The notes beneath the pieces were generated by a model, which was not told where the DNA came from, did not search any database, and saw only the letters and a list, made by a program, of their open reading frames with translations. From positions 3,404,001-3,468,000 of the forward strand of contig NZ_CP012898.1 in NCBI RefSeq assembly GCF_001310225.1: a stretch of 64,000 nucleotides of DNA. The letters run 5' to 3'. Within the stretch, counting starts at the first letter, position 1. Each line of letters begins with the position of its first letter. Origin of the DNA: Pseudalgibacter alginicilyticus (GTDB lineage: Bacteria; Bacteroidota; Bacteroidia; Flavobacteriales; Flavobacteriaceae). Of the stretch, positions 53,934-62,504 are shown one piece after another. The translations under genes were made by a program, and so were the position numbers.

Positions 53934-54945
53934 GATTTAGGGCTTTTTTATAATCAGGTAATATACTAATAAATTTTTCTACAGTTGTACTTAAAGATTC
54001 ATTACTTCTTCCTCCTGCAGCATTTGTATGGCCTCCACCATTAAAGTGCGCTCTAGAAAAACTATTTACTGAAAAATCACCTTTCGAGCGTAAAGATATT
54101 TTTATTATGCCTTCATTTTTATCTTCAATAAAAATTGCTGCAAAAATAATATTGTTTAATGATAAACCATAATTTACGATACCTTCTGTGTCTCCTTTTT
54201 TGAAATTAAATTTATGTAATTCTTCTTGTGAAAGTGTTATATAGGCCGTTTTAAATTCAGGGAGTATTTTTAAGTTGCTTAAGGCACATCCTAATAACTG
54301 AAGACGCTCATAGCTGTTTGTGTCATAAATATTATTATGAATTTGCGAATTGTCAGCACCTTTATTGATTAGTTCAGCTATAATTTTGTGTGTGGTACTT
54401 GTTGTGGATTTGAATCTGAAAGAACCCGTGTCTGTCATAATACCAACATATAAACAAGTAGCAATAGAACTATTAATATAGTCAAGATCTCCAAGCATAT
54501 TAATAAAATGATAAATCATTTCGCAGGTGGAGCTCATATTTACATCAGAAAACACATACTTGGCATAATCGTCAGGTTCTTGATGATGATCTATTAAAAT
54601 TTTAATAGCACGACTACTTTTTAAAATAGGTTCCATATTGCCTGTTCTGTGAAAGGCATTAAAATCTAAAGTAAAAATAATATCGGCATCCGCTATTAAT
54701 TTGTCACAAATTTGAGCTTCAAATTCATATTTTAAGGTGGTGTTTTCACCAGGTATCCATCTTAAAAAATCAGGATAATCATTTGGAACAATAACCTTGG
54801 CATTATGGTTGTTTTGTATAAGATAGTGGTACAAGCCTAAGGTAGAGCCCATAGCATCGCCGTCTGGGTTTTTGTGTGGTACAATAACTATCTTTTTAGG
54901 GCTTGCTAATAATTGTTTTATTTCTGTAATATCATGTTGCGTCAT
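53926..54945 (-). CDS. nrnA: DHH phosphoesterase (NrnA-like oligoribonuclease/pAp phosphatase)
   Basis: 339 residues from the ATG giving MTQHDITEIKQLL; a longer start at 55017 would overlap the ndk promoter. DHH motifs: 'VPHKNPDGDAMGSTLG', 'FTLDFNAFHRTG', 'LIDHHQEPDDYA', 'MTDTGSFRF'; the C-terminal DHHA1 'RAHFNGGGHTNAAGG'. It degrades nanoRNA and pAp. It leads the nrnA-gldI-PPIase-lgt-DUF192 group. Confidence 0.9.
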   Translation of the reverse strand: MTQHDITEIKQLLASPKKIVIVPHKNPDGDAMGSTLGLYHYLIQNNHNAKVIVPNDYPDFLRWIPGENTTLKYEFEAQICDKLIADADIIFTLDFNAFHRTGNMEPILKSSRAIKILIDHHQEPDDYAKYVFSDVNMSSTCEMIYHFINMLGDLDYINSSIATCLYVGIMTDTGSFRFKSTTSTTHKIIAELINKGADNSQIHNNIYDTNSYERLQLLGCALSNLKILPEFKTAYITLSQEELHKFNFKKGDTEGIVNYGLSLNNIIFAAIFIEDKNEGIIKISLRSKGDFSVNSFSRAHFNGGGHTNAAGGRSNESLSTTVEKFISILPDYKKALNHE

Positions 54946-54983
54946 AGTTAGCGAATATACAATATTTTTAAAATTGGATTGTC

Positions 54984-55013
54984 TTGTTTTTATTAAGAAA
55001 TGCGTTACTTTTG
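54984..55013 (+). promoter_or_regulatory. ndk promoter (-33 TTG and -7 TACTTTTG)
   Basis: TTG at 54984-54986, 19 bp spacer, TACTTTTG at 55006-55013; the ndk ATG is 31 nt downstream. It lies in the intergenic region divergent to nrnA. Confidence 0.75.
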
Positions 55014-55044
55014 CCACTTAAATAATGTGATTAAATTACTAAAA

Positions 55045-55464
55045 ATGGCAACAAATAGAACATTTACCATGATTAAGCCAGATGCAGTTGAAAACGGGCA
55101 TATAGGCGCAATATTAGAAAAGATTTCGGCTTCTGGGTTTAGAATCGTAGCTTTAAAAAAGACGCAAATGACTCAGGTTGATGCTGAAACATTTTATGCA
55201 ATTCATAATGAAAGGCCATTTTTTGGAGAATTAGTAAGTTATATGACAAGAGGGCCAATAGTAGCCGCTATTTTAGAAAAAGAAAATGCTGTAGCTGATT
55301 TTAGAACTTTAATAGGAGCTACAAACCCTGAGGATGCAGCAGAAGGAACCATACGTAAATTATATGCAACATCATTAAGTGAAAATGCTGTACATGGAAG
55401 TGATAGTGATGAGAATGCCGCAATAGAAGGAGCATTTCATTTTTCAGGTCGAGAGATGTTTTAA
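55045..55464 (+). CDS. ndk: Nucleoside diphosphate kinase
   Basis: 139 residues from the ATG giving [15 protein letters not shown]; an upstream in-frame ATG at 55000 lies inside the promoter. It balances NTP pools. The phospho-His is in '[11 protein letters not shown]' and the substrate region is '[18 protein letters not shown]'. Standard length and followed by a terminator. Confidence 0.97.
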   Translation: MATNRTFTMIKPDAVENGHIGAILEKISASGFRIVALKKTQMTQVDAETFYAIHNERPFFGELVSYMTRGPIVAAILEKENAVADFRTLIGATNPEDAAEGTIRKLYATSLSENAVHGSDSDENAAIEGAFHFSGREMF

Positions 55465-55489
55465 AAAGTATAAATGCTTATAAATAAGT

Positions 55490-55524
55490 AACCCAGCAAA
55501 TAATAGTTGCTGGGTTTTGTTTTT
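55490..55524 (+). terminator. ndk terminator
   Basis: AACCCAGCAA, 7-nt loop, TTGCTGGGTT, then TTGTTTTTT. 25 bp after the ndk stop. Confidence 0.85.
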
Positions 55525-55657
55525 TAAAATTGTTAGCATTAAAAAAACTTATATAATTCTTTAATTTAGTTTTATCTTGTTAACCTTAAGGGGTTTTAAA
55601 GTAGTAATGATTTTATTGAAATAATAGAGGCATATAAGTTTAAAGTTTTCTACACAA

Positions 55658-55849
55658 TTAAATAACTTTCACATTTACGGCATTTAAGCCTTTTTTACCT
55701 TCCTTTAATTCAAATTCAACGTTGTCACCTTCACGGATTTCGTCAATTAAACCAGAAATGTGAACAAAATGTTCTTTTTTGGAGCCCTCCTCAATAATAA
55801 ATCCAAATCCTTTGGAATCATTGAAGAATTTTACTGTTCCTGTACTCAT
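55658..55849 (-). CDS. Cold-shock protein (CspA family)
   Basis: 63 residues, OB-fold with RNP1 'KGFGFI' and RNP2 'HFVHIS'. A nucleic-acid chaperone. 53 of 63 residues match the neighbouring copy at 56024, so this is a tandem duplication. No clear terminator after it. Confidence 0.93.
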   Translation of the reverse strand: MSTGTVKFFNDSKGFGFIIEEGSKKEHFVHISGLIDEIREGDNVEFELKEGKKGLNAVNVKVI

Positions 55850-55966
55850 GCTTGAAAAAATATTAAATTAGTTTATAGTTGTGCATTACACATTAGTAGT
55901 GCTTAACAAATTTAATTATTTTTTTGATTGAATTATAAAAGTTTAGGTTTAATTATTGAAAATAAA

Positions 55967-55996
55967 AAAGCCTATCAAATTGATTTGATAGGCTTT
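55967..55996 (-). terminator. Terminator after the second cold-shock gene
   Basis: A perfect 14-bp stem AAAGCCTATCAAAT / ATTTGATAGGCTTT with T-runs, 27 bp after the stop of the gene at 56024. Confidence 0.85.
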
Positions 55997-56023
55997 AACT
56001 TTGTAATTGTTAAAGTATATATC

Positions 56024-56215
56024 TTAGATTACTTTTACGTTTACGGCGTTTAATCCTTTTCTACCTTCTTGTAGATCGAATTCTACTGCGTCACCTTCAC
56101 GAATTTCATCGATTAGTCCTGAAATGTGAACGAAATGTTCTTTGTTGTTGTCATCTTCAGTGATGAATCCAAATCCTTTTGAATCGTTGAAGAATTTTAC
56201 GGTACCTTTACTCAT
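56024..56215 (-). CDS. Cold-shock protein (CspA family), second copy
   Basis: 63 residues with the same RNP motifs, 84% identical to the copy at 55658. It has a TACCTTTG promoter box 28 bp upstream. Separate transcript, as shown by the intervening terminator. Confidence 0.94.
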   Translation of the reverse strand: MSKGTVKFFNDSKGFGFITEDDNNKEHFVHISGLIDEIREGDAVEFDLQEGRKGLNAVNVKVI

Positions 56216-56243
56216 TGTGTTTAATATTAAAAAATTTAAGTCA

Positions 56244-56251
56244 CAAAGGTA
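56244..56251 (-). promoter_or_regulatory. Promoter -7 box of the cold-shock gene at 56024
   Basis: TACCTTTG on the minus strand, leader of about 25 nt. Confidence 0.55.
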
Positions 56252-56312
56252 GCAAAATAATGATAGCTTTTGAGTTTTTAGTAAATTATTTCAATTAAAT
56301 AATAATATGTAA

Positions 56313-56609
56313 TTATCGCAAAACCAGTTTTTTAATGATTTCTTTATCTAACTCTTCATTAAGCATCGCTATTATTTTTTGTTTCCCGTAAGATAATTCT
56401 TCACGAAGTACGCTAGAACTTAATTGAATATAAAGCGTGTCTCGCTCCAGTTTTATAGCGGTTGTATAGTTGTTTACGCCGTTGCCCATTAATTTTGCCC
56501 AAGCATCGGCTACATTTACTTTGTCTAAGCCTTTTTCCAACTTATTGGTTTCAACAAATTCTTTTAATGCGTCACTAATACTTATGTTTTCGTTGTTTCG
56601 TTTTGCCAT
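56313..56609 (-). CDS. DUF721 domain-containing protein
   Basis: 98 residues with the DUF721 core: 'DALKEFVETNKLEKGLDKVNV', 'AWAKLMGNGVNNYT', 'LYIQLSSSVLREELSYGKQKI'. The family is related to the DciA helicase-loading factor. In relatives it usually follows recF directly; here a ubiquitin-like gene lies between them. Confidence 0.9.
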   Translation of the reverse strand: MAKRNNENISISDALKEFVETNKLEKGLDKVNVADAWAKLMGNGVNNYTTAIKLERDTLYIQLSSSVLREELSYGKQKIIAMLNEELDKEIIKKLVLR

Positions 56610-56655
56610 TATGTAGGTGTTTTTTATAATATTATTTTAGGCTTTAACTTTATTT

Positions 56656-56775
56656 TTAATTTAGCCCAAGATAATGGGTGGTTTCTTTGTTTTTAACCTT
56701 ATATACTGATTTCATACAAAAACGACCTTTACTCCAACTTTTAATTGGGCAATTTGCTAACTGTTGTTTTGTCAT
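56656..56775 (-). CDS. Candidate small protein downstream of the ubiquitin-like gene
   Basis: 39 residues (MTKQQLANCPIKSWSKG...), two Cys, basic. It starts 16 bp after the stop of the ubiquitin-like gene, on the same strand, in otherwise AT-rich DNA. No family recognised and no ribosome-binding evidence; it may be a genuine small protein or chance. Confidence 0.35.
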   Translation of the reverse strand: MTKQQLANCPIKSWSKGRFCMKSVYKVKNKETTHYLGLN

Positions 56776-56791
56776 TAAACTATAATTAGTT

Positions 56792-57313
56792 TTATTCTTT
56801 TATAAATTTAAAAGAACTTTCTTTTTTTAGCTTCAAGAAGTATATGCCTTTAGTTAAACTTATAATATTTATTTTTTCTTGCGCACCTAAAATTCCACTT
56901 TTTACTTTAGTTCCAATAATGTTATAAATAATGTAATTTTTATTTTCATTTAATCCTGAGATAAAAATATATGCATTTGAAGGGTTTGGATATAAATGCC
57001 ACTGAATATTTTCTTCTATATTTGTTGTAATTCCTAATGCATTAGATACTAAAAAAATGGTACTTTCTTTTTGGATATTATAATCTGCTAAAGTTCTATT
57101 ATTTTGAAGTTCTGTCCCAGAAAATATTAATTTTTGGTCTTCAATGGGAGTTCCTGTTTTGTCATAAATTTTCGTTTTAACATTATCAATGGTTTCATTG
57201 GCTTCAACATCAATTGTTATAGTTTCTCCAGTCAACGTCTTGATAAATATTTGCATTGCTGAAACGTTGAATGATAAAAAAGCGAATAAAATTAAAGAGT
57301 AAATTTGTTTCAT
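56792..57313 (-). CDS. Secreted ubiquitin-like protein with type IX secretion sorting domain
   Basis: 173 residues in three parts. Residues 1-19 are a Sec signal peptide with a V-S-A cleavage site. Residues 20-95 align without gaps to human ubiquitin, 46 of 76 identical (45 of the first 70), so the mature protein would begin at ubiquitin Met1 ([10 protein letters not shown]). K6, K27, K29, K33, K63 and the L8-I44-V70 patch are kept; K11, K48 and H68 are changed. The tail reads SNALGI instead of LRLRGG, so the C-terminal Gly-Gly is lost. Residues about 105-173 form a T9SS type A sorting domain ('[15 protein letters not shown]', 'GTKVKSG', '[11 protein letters not shown]'). It lies between recF and the DUF721 gene. 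Function unknown; surface or secreted location inferred. Confidence 0.92.
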   Translation of the reverse strand: MKQIYSLILFAFLSFNVSAMQIFIKTLTGETITIDVEANETIDNVKTKIYDKTGTPIEDQKLIFSGTELQNNRTLADYNIQKESTIFLVSNALGITTNIEENIQWHLYPNPSNAYIFISGLNENKNYIIYNIIGTKVKSGILGAQEKINIISLTKGIYFLKLKKESSFKFIKE

Positions 57314-57467
57314 ATGTTAATTATTAATATTTGAATTTACGATTTGCAAATGCTTTGTAATGTTTTTTATATCTGATGTTGAAATCAAACAAATATTTTT
57401 AATAAAATTAGGCAAGCAGGTTTCAATATACTAGTTTATTTGCTAATTCTGTTTGTTAAAAATAAAA

Positions 57468-58547
57468 TTACAATTTAAAAATCTGATAAGATTGATGCAC
57501 CTGTTTTACAGCATTTTCTGTACGCTCTGCATGGGTATCACTAATAAAAATTTGTCCAAAATTTTCGTCATCTACTAATTTAATGATTTGCGAAACACGC
57601 TGTTCGTCTAATTTATCAAAAATATCATCCAACAATAAAATAGGGTTCACGTGGCTCTGAGCTTTAATAAAATCAAATTGCGCTAATTTTAAAGCAATTA
57701 AAAAGGATTTTTGTTGCCCTTGACTTCCAAACTTTTTAATAGGGTGTGTATCTATATTAAAATGCAAATCGTCTTTATGTACACCAACACTAGTATATTG
57801 TAGAGCCTTGTCTTTATTAATGGCTTTCATTAATAGATTGTTTAGTGAATCATTAAATAAATGACTTTCATATACTAAATTAACGGCATCTTTACCATTG
57901 CTAATAGCTTTGTAGCGCAATTTAAAAATTGGAATAAAGGTTTTTAAAAAAGCATCGCGCTTTTTAAAAATGATAGTGCCATACTCATTAAGTTGATTGT
58001 TGTAAATATCTAAAGTATCCTTATTAAAGGTGTGGTTTAAAGCAAAATATTTTAAGAGTGCATTGCGTTGCGATAATATTTTGTTGTATTTTATTAGAGT
58101 TTCTAAATATGTTTTATCACTTTGTGAAATTACACTATCAATAAATTTTCGTCGGGTGTCACTACCTTCAATAATTAAATCTCTGTCAGCAGGTGAAATA
58201 ATGACCAATGGCAAAAAACCGATGTGTTCACTAAATTTTTCATAAGCTTTCCCATTTCTTTTAATAACTTTTTTTTGCCCGCGTTTTAAGCTTATCACTA
58301 ATTTTTCAGGTTTGTTGTCTTTAATATAATCACCATTAACTACAAAAAAATCTTCGTCGTGTTTGATGTTTTGTGTTGCCACAGGATTAAAATAGCTTTT
58401 TCCGAAAGAAAGATGATAAATAGCATCTAATATATTGGTTTTTCCAATGCCATTATTGCCAACAATACAATTTATTTTATCATTGAAAGTAAAAGATTTA
58501 CTATCAAAATTCTTATAATTAAGTAATGAAAGGGACTTTAAAATCAT
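57468..58547 (-). CDS. recF: DNA repair ATPase RecF
   Basis: 359 residues. SMC-like ABC ATPase: Walker A '[16 protein letters not shown]' and the signature and Walker B in '[19 protein letters not shown]' and '[17 protein letters not shown]'. It loads RecA at single-strand gaps with RecO and RecR. Divergent from the TPR gene. Separated from the DUF721 gene by the ubiquitin-like gene. Confidence 0.95.
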   Translation of the reverse strand: MILKSLSLLNYKNFDSKSFTFNDKINCIVGNNGIGKTNILDAIYHLSFGKSYFNPVATQNIKHDEDFFVVNGDYIKDNKPEKLVISLKRGQKKVIKRNGKAYEKFSEHIGFLPLVIISPADRDLIIEGSDTRRKFIDSVISQSDKTYLETLIKYNKILSQRNALLKYFALNHTFNKDTLDIYNNQLNEYGTIIFKKRDAFLKTFIPIFKLRYKAISNGKDAVNLVYESHLFNDSLNNLLMKAINKDKALQYTSVGVHKDDLHFNIDTHPIKKFGSQGQQKSFLIALKLAQFDFIKAQSHVNPILLLDDIFDKLDEQRVSQIIKLVDDENFGQIFISDTHAERTENAVKQVHQSYQIFKL

Positions 58548-58650
58548 ATAAAATGCAACTTAAGGGCTCAATAAGAGTGAGGCACCTAAAAAGAAGTGCA
58601 AATTATTGAAAAATATCAAATAAATACCCTTTTAGTTAAGAAGAAAATTA

Positions 58651-58658
58651 TATTTTTG
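58651..58658 (+). promoter_or_regulatory. Promoter -7 box of the TPR gene
   Basis: TATTTTTG, 21 nt before the ATG; it fixes the start because the longer frame runs through it. Confidence 0.6.
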
Positions 58659-58679
58659 CCCCGCATAAATACAAAATAT

Positions 58680-59450
58680 ATGGCAACTTATAATAAAAGA
58701 GGTTATAAACCTAAAACGAAAGTAGAAAAGGAACATGATATTGAAGAAGGGTCTACTACCGCTGAGGTTTTTAATACCCTTGATGAAACAGCGTCTAAAA
58801 CAGAATTATTTGTTGAGAAAAATCAAAAATATATTTTAATAGTTATTGGTTTGATTGCGGCTGTTGTTTTAGGGTATTTGGGATACAAAGAATTTATAGC
58901 AAAACCAAAACAATTAGAAGCTATGAATGATATGTTTCAAGCTCAAAAGTATTTTGATGAAGCTGTAAACGGTGTGGAAAAAGACTCCCTATACAATCTA
59001 GCCTTAAATGGAGGGGAAGGAAAGTTTGGTATGCTTGATATTATTGAAGAATACAGCGGTACACCAGCTGCTAATTTGGCAACCTATTACGCAGGGACAG
59101 CTTATTTGAGATTGAAAGATTACAAAAATGCTGTGGAATACTTAAGTGATTTTTCAAGTGATGATGAAATTTTAGCACCATTAGCTAAAGGAAATATTGG
59201 TGATGCTTTTGTGCAATTGAACCAACCTGAAGATGCTTTAGGTTATTATGAAAAAGCTGCGGAAATGCGTGATAATGAATATACTACACCTATGTATCTT
59301 TATAAAGCAGGAGCTATTGCTTTAGAGTTAGGTGATGCAGATAAGGCCTTGTCTTATTTTAAACGTATTAAAGAGGATTATGCTAATTCTACAGAAGCAG
59401 CAACAGTAGATGTGTTTATTGGTAAAGCACAAGTGTTGGCAGACAAGTAG
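58680..59450 (+). CDS. Tetratricopeptide-repeat membrane protein
   Basis: 256 residues from the ATG giving MATYNKRGYKPKTK. A charged N-terminal tail, one membrane helix (YILIVIGLIAAVVLGYLGY, about 70-90) and TPR-like helical pairs ('LATYYAGTAYLRLKDYKNAV', 'GNIGDAFVQLNQPEDALGYY', 'LYKAGAIALELGDADKALSY'). It resembles YfgM-type scaffold proteins. Role unknown. ribH follows 12 bp later. Confidence 0.88.
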   Translation: MATYNKRGYKPKTKVEKEHDIEEGSTTAEVFNTLDETASKTELFVEKNQKYILIVIGLIAAVVLGYLGYKEFIAKPKQLEAMNDMFQAQKYFDEAVNGVEKDSLYNLALNGGEGKFGMLDIIEEYSGTPAANLATYYAGTAYLRLKDYKNAVEYLSDFSSDDEILAPLAKGNIGDAFVQLNQPEDALGYYEKAAEMRDNEYTTPMYLYKAGAIALELGDADKALSYFKRIKEDYANSTEAATVDVFIGKAQVLADK

Positions 59451-59462
59451 TAAAATTAATTT

Positions 59463-59948
59463 ATGGCAACAGTAAATAAAAATTTATCAGAGTATGATAA
59501 AACAGCAATCCCAAACGCGAAAGATTTTCGGTTTGGGATTGTTGTTTCAGAATGGAATGATGCCATTACAAACAGTATGCTTAATGGAGCAGTTGAGGCA
59601 TTAATTGACAATGGCGTGGTTTCTGAAAACATTCTAACTTGGCACGTGCCCGGTAGTTTTGAACTTATATACGGAAGTAAGAAAATGATTGAACAGCACG
59701 TAGATGCTGTTATTGCCATTGGATGTGTTATTCAAGGGGAAACCAAACATTTTGATTTTGTTTGTGAAGGAGTTACTCAAGGCATTAAAGATTTGAATGT
59801 TTCAAGTGATACGCCAGTTATTTTTTGTGTGCTTACAGACAATACCATGCAGCAGTCTATAGATCGTTCTGGTGGAAAACACGGTAACAAAGGAACGGAA
59901 GCTGCTGTGGCTGCTATTAAAATGGCTAACTTACGTAAGCATTGTTAA
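59463..59948 (+). CDS. ribH: 6,7-dimethyl-8-ribityllumazine synthase
   Basis: 161 residues. Riboflavin biosynthesis, penultimate step. Motifs: '[20 protein letters not shown]', '[14 protein letters not shown]', '[22 protein letters not shown]' (catalytic His) and '[21 protein letters not shown]'. Full length, following the TPR gene by 12 bp. Confidence 0.97.
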   Translation: MATVNKNLSEYDKTAIPNAKDFRFGIVVSEWNDAITNSMLNGAVEALIDNGVVSENILTWHVPGSFELIYGSKKMIEQHVDAVIAIGCVIQGETKHFDFVCEGVTQGIKDLNVSSDTPVIFCVLTDNTMQQSIDRSGGKHGNKGTEAAVAAIKMANLRKHC

Positions 59949-60100
59949 ATATTTATTTTGTTTAAGCAAAGCAATTAAAAGCTTACAATTTCAAACTTTA
60001 AACTTCTGCTTTTTAGCTAATTTGTTAACAATTTTTGGCATTTCGTTTCCTTTAATCTCTCTATTTTTAAGTACTTTTGAGGTTAAGTAATTAGTATACT

Positions 60101-60337
60101 TTGTTTAAACAGCGCAAAAACAAAACGTTTCAATATCAATCTCGTTTTTCTAAGGAAAACCAAGAACAATCAGAAGAAAAAGAAACTTCTGAAACAGAAG
60201 GTTTTGTTTCAAAATGGCGAACTTATCGCGATATAAATAAGAGGAAAAGAAAAGGCGGTTTTCCCATAAAAATGCTCCTGTTTATTTTGGTACTATTATT
60301 GATTTGTATGTATCTGTTAGAGAATAGATTCAATTAA
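60101..60337 (+). CDS. Small single-pass membrane protein
   Basis: 78 residues, TTG start (the only in-frame start after an upstream stop). A charged, disordered N-terminal half ('KQRKNKTFQYQSRFS'), a basic stretch 'KRKRKGG' and a C-terminal membrane helix 'MLLFILVLLLICMYLL'. Its N-terminus resembles that of the next gene ('KTRKNKQFSYTPRHF'), so the two are probably paralogous in part. Function unknown. Confidence 0.7.
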   Translation: MFKQRKNKTFQYQSRFSKENQEQSEEKETSETEGFVSKWRTYRDINKRKRKGGFPIKMLLFILVLLLICMYLLENRFN

Positions 60338-60355
60338 CAAAAAAACAAATACATC

Positions 60356-60643
60356 ATGGGACTTTTTAAAACTCGTAAAAACAAACAATTTAGTTATACA
60401 CCTCGTCATTTTGACGATAAGGGGCAAGGAAACCCTTTTCAAATTAAACATAAGTTTGATGAGTTTAGAACAACTGTTGGAGCTAATAAAGGTCTGAAAA
60501 CTAAAATTAACAATGCTGTAGATGATTTTAAAAACAACCCAGACAAAGAGGCAAACAAGCGTATTTTGATAATTATCAGCATCCTTGTTTTAGTGTTTCT
60601 TTTTATCATCGATTTTGATTTATCTATATTCTTTTCTAAATAA
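60356..60643 (+). CDS. Small single-pass membrane protein, paralogous neighbour
   Basis: 95 residues: 'MGLFKTRKNKQFSYTPRHFD' at the N-terminus, a hydrophilic middle and a C-terminal membrane helix 'ILIIISILVLVFLFIIDF'. Such proteins next to ribH are sometimes labelled riboflavin synthase subunit beta in databases; nothing in the sequence supports that. 18 bp after the preceding small gene and 3 bp before mutL. Confidence 0.78.
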   Translation: MGLFKTRKNKQFSYTPRHFDDKGQGNPFQIKHKFDEFRTTVGANKGLKTKINNAVDDFKNNPDKEANKRILIIISILVLVFLFIIDFDLSIFFSK

Positions 60644-60646
60644 TTT

Positions 60647-62500
60647 ATGGCAGACATTATACAACTATTACCAGACCATGTAGCAAATCAAATTGCTGCT
60701 GGAGAAGTTGTACAACGCCCAGCTTCGGTAGTTAAAGAACTCATGGAAAATGCCATTGATGCTGGAGCTACAACTATAAAACTCATCATTAAAGATGCTG
60801 GTAAAACCTTGGTTCAAGTCATTGATGATGGAAAAGGTATGAGTGTTACTGATGCCCGTTTGAGTTTTGAGCGCCATGCTACCTCTAAAATCCGTAGTGC
60901 TGATGATTTATTTCAATTACATACCAAAGGGTTTCGAGGTGAGGCTTTAGCAAGTATTGCTGCTATTGCGCATGTAGAGTTAAAAACAAAACAGGAGCAA
61001 GAAGATGTTGGTACTTGTATTGAAATAGAAGGCAGTAATTTTGTTGCGCAAGAAGTGGTTGTGACACCTAAAGGGACTTCTATTGCAGTTAAAAATCTTT
61101 TTTTTAATATTCCTGCTAGGCGTAATTTTTTAAAATCTAATACCGTAGAATTGCGTCATGTGATTGACGAATTTCATCGTGTTGTTTTAGCACATCCAAA
61201 TATTTCTTTTAGTTTTTTTAACAACGGAAGCAATATTTTTAATTTGCCAACAAGTAATTATAGGCAGCGAATTGTTAATATTTTTGGTGCCAAAACAAAT
61301 GAAAAATTAGTCCCTGTTGAAGAAGATACCGAAGTACTAAAAATATCTGGTTTTGTTGGGAAACCTGAATTTGCTAAGAAAACACGTGGCGAACAGTACT
61401 TTTTTGTCAATGATAGATTTATTAAAAGTGCTTATTTGAATCATGCTATTTCTTCTGCGTTTGATGGTTTATTAAAAGGTGGCACACACCCCAGTTATTT
61501 TTTAAATTTAACAGTGAATCCACAAACGATTGATATAAATATACACCCTACAAAAACAGAAATTAAGTTTGATGATGAACATACTTTGTATGCTTTATTA
61601 CGTTCTGCAGTAAAACATAGTTTAGGGCAATTTAATATAGCCCCAGTATTAGATTTTGATAGAGACTCCACGCTTGATACCCCATATAATTATAAAGCTA
61701 ATGGAGTAAGCTCACCAAAAGTAGAGGTGGATAAAAGTTTTAACCCATTTAAAGATAGCACTAATTTGGGAGGCAACCACCCCAGAACATTTAAAACACA
61801 AATTCCAAATAATTGGGATGGTTTGTATGTAGGGTTGGAATCCAAGGGCAATGATTTTCAAAAAGATTTTGATGAGGTTCAATTTGAAAGTGAAGAAAGT
61901 ACAGTTTCACTATTTGATGACGATAAGCAGTTAGATCAAACATATACCACACATCAAATTCATAACAAATATATTGTAAGTACTATTAAATCTGGAATGT
62001 TGGTTATGGATCAACACCGTGCTCATCAACGTGTTTTGTATGAAGAATTTTTACAAAATATGACAGTTAATAAAGCAGCAAGCCAGCAGTTATTATTTCC
62101 ACTATATCTTCATTTTACACCTCAAGAATTAGTTTTAATAAAACAATTACAAACCGATTTAGAGCATACAGGATTTGTATTTTCTAATATTTTAAATGAA
62201 TCGGTTGAAATTATAGGAGTGCCTGTGAGTGTGCCAGAAAGTGAAGTGTCCATTATATTAGAACAGCTAATTAGTGATGTTGAAAATGAAGTGCCAGATA
62301 GTCATTTTAGTGCTACTGATTTGTTAGCAAAATCTATGGCTAAAAGTTTAGCTATTAAAACAGGACAATCCTTAGAAAAAGATGAACAAGAGCATTTAGT
62401 AAATAGACTTTTTGCTTGTAAAGAGCCTAACGTTTCACCCACTAATAGAAAAACTTTTATTACGATGAGTGTGGACGAATTGGATAAAAAATTTATATAA
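60647..62500 (+). CDS. mutL: DNA mismatch repair protein MutL
   Basis: 617 residues. N-terminal GHKL ATPase: 'ELMENAIDAGAT', 'DDGKGMSV', 'TKGFRGEALASI'. A linker and C-terminal dimerisation domain follow. The region equivalent to the MutL endonuclease motif DQHAxxERxxYE reads 'MDQHRAHQRVLYEEF', with the central acidic residue replaced by Gln. It links MutS recognition to later repair steps. The two rhomboid genes follow. Confidence 0.96.
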   Translation: MADIIQLLPDHVANQIAAGEVVQRPASVVKELMENAIDAGATTIKLIIKDAGKTLVQVIDDGKGMSVTDARLSFERHATSKIRSADDLFQLHTKGFRGEALASIAAIAHVELKTKQEQEDVGTCIEIEGSNFVAQEVVVTPKGTSIAVKNLFFNIPARRNFLKSNTVELRHVIDEFHRVVLAHPNISFSFFNNGSNIFNLPTSNYRQRIVNIFGAKTNEKLVPVEEDTEVLKISGFVGKPEFAKKTRGEQYFFVNDRFIKSAYLNHAISSAFDGLLKGGTHPSYFLNLTVNPQTIDINIHPTKTEIKFDDEHTLYALLRSAVKHSLGQFNIAPVLDFDRDSTLDTPYNYKANGVSSPKVEVDKSFNPFKDSTNLGGNHPRTFKTQIPNNWDGLYVGLESKGNDFQKDFDEVQFESEESTVSLFDDDKQLDQTYTTHQIHNKYIVSTIKSGMLVMDQHRAHQRVLYEEFLQNMTVNKAASQQLLFPLYLHFTPQELVLIKQLQTDLEHTGFVFSNILNESVEIIGVPVSVPESEVSIILEQLISDVENEVPDSHFSATDLLAKSMAKSLAIKTGQSLEKDEQEHLVNRLFACKEPNVSPTNRKTFITMSVDELDKKFI

Positions 62501-62504
62501 AAAT

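Noticed and set aside
55000-55044. Longer start for ndk at 55000 (and for nrnA at 55017)
   Set aside because: Both extensions run through a well-formed TTG-N19-TACTTTTG promoter and are absent from family-typical N-termini.
59872-60090. A 72-codon frame overlapping the ribH end
   Set aside because: It begins inside ribH in another frame, with no promoter or family match; likely chance.
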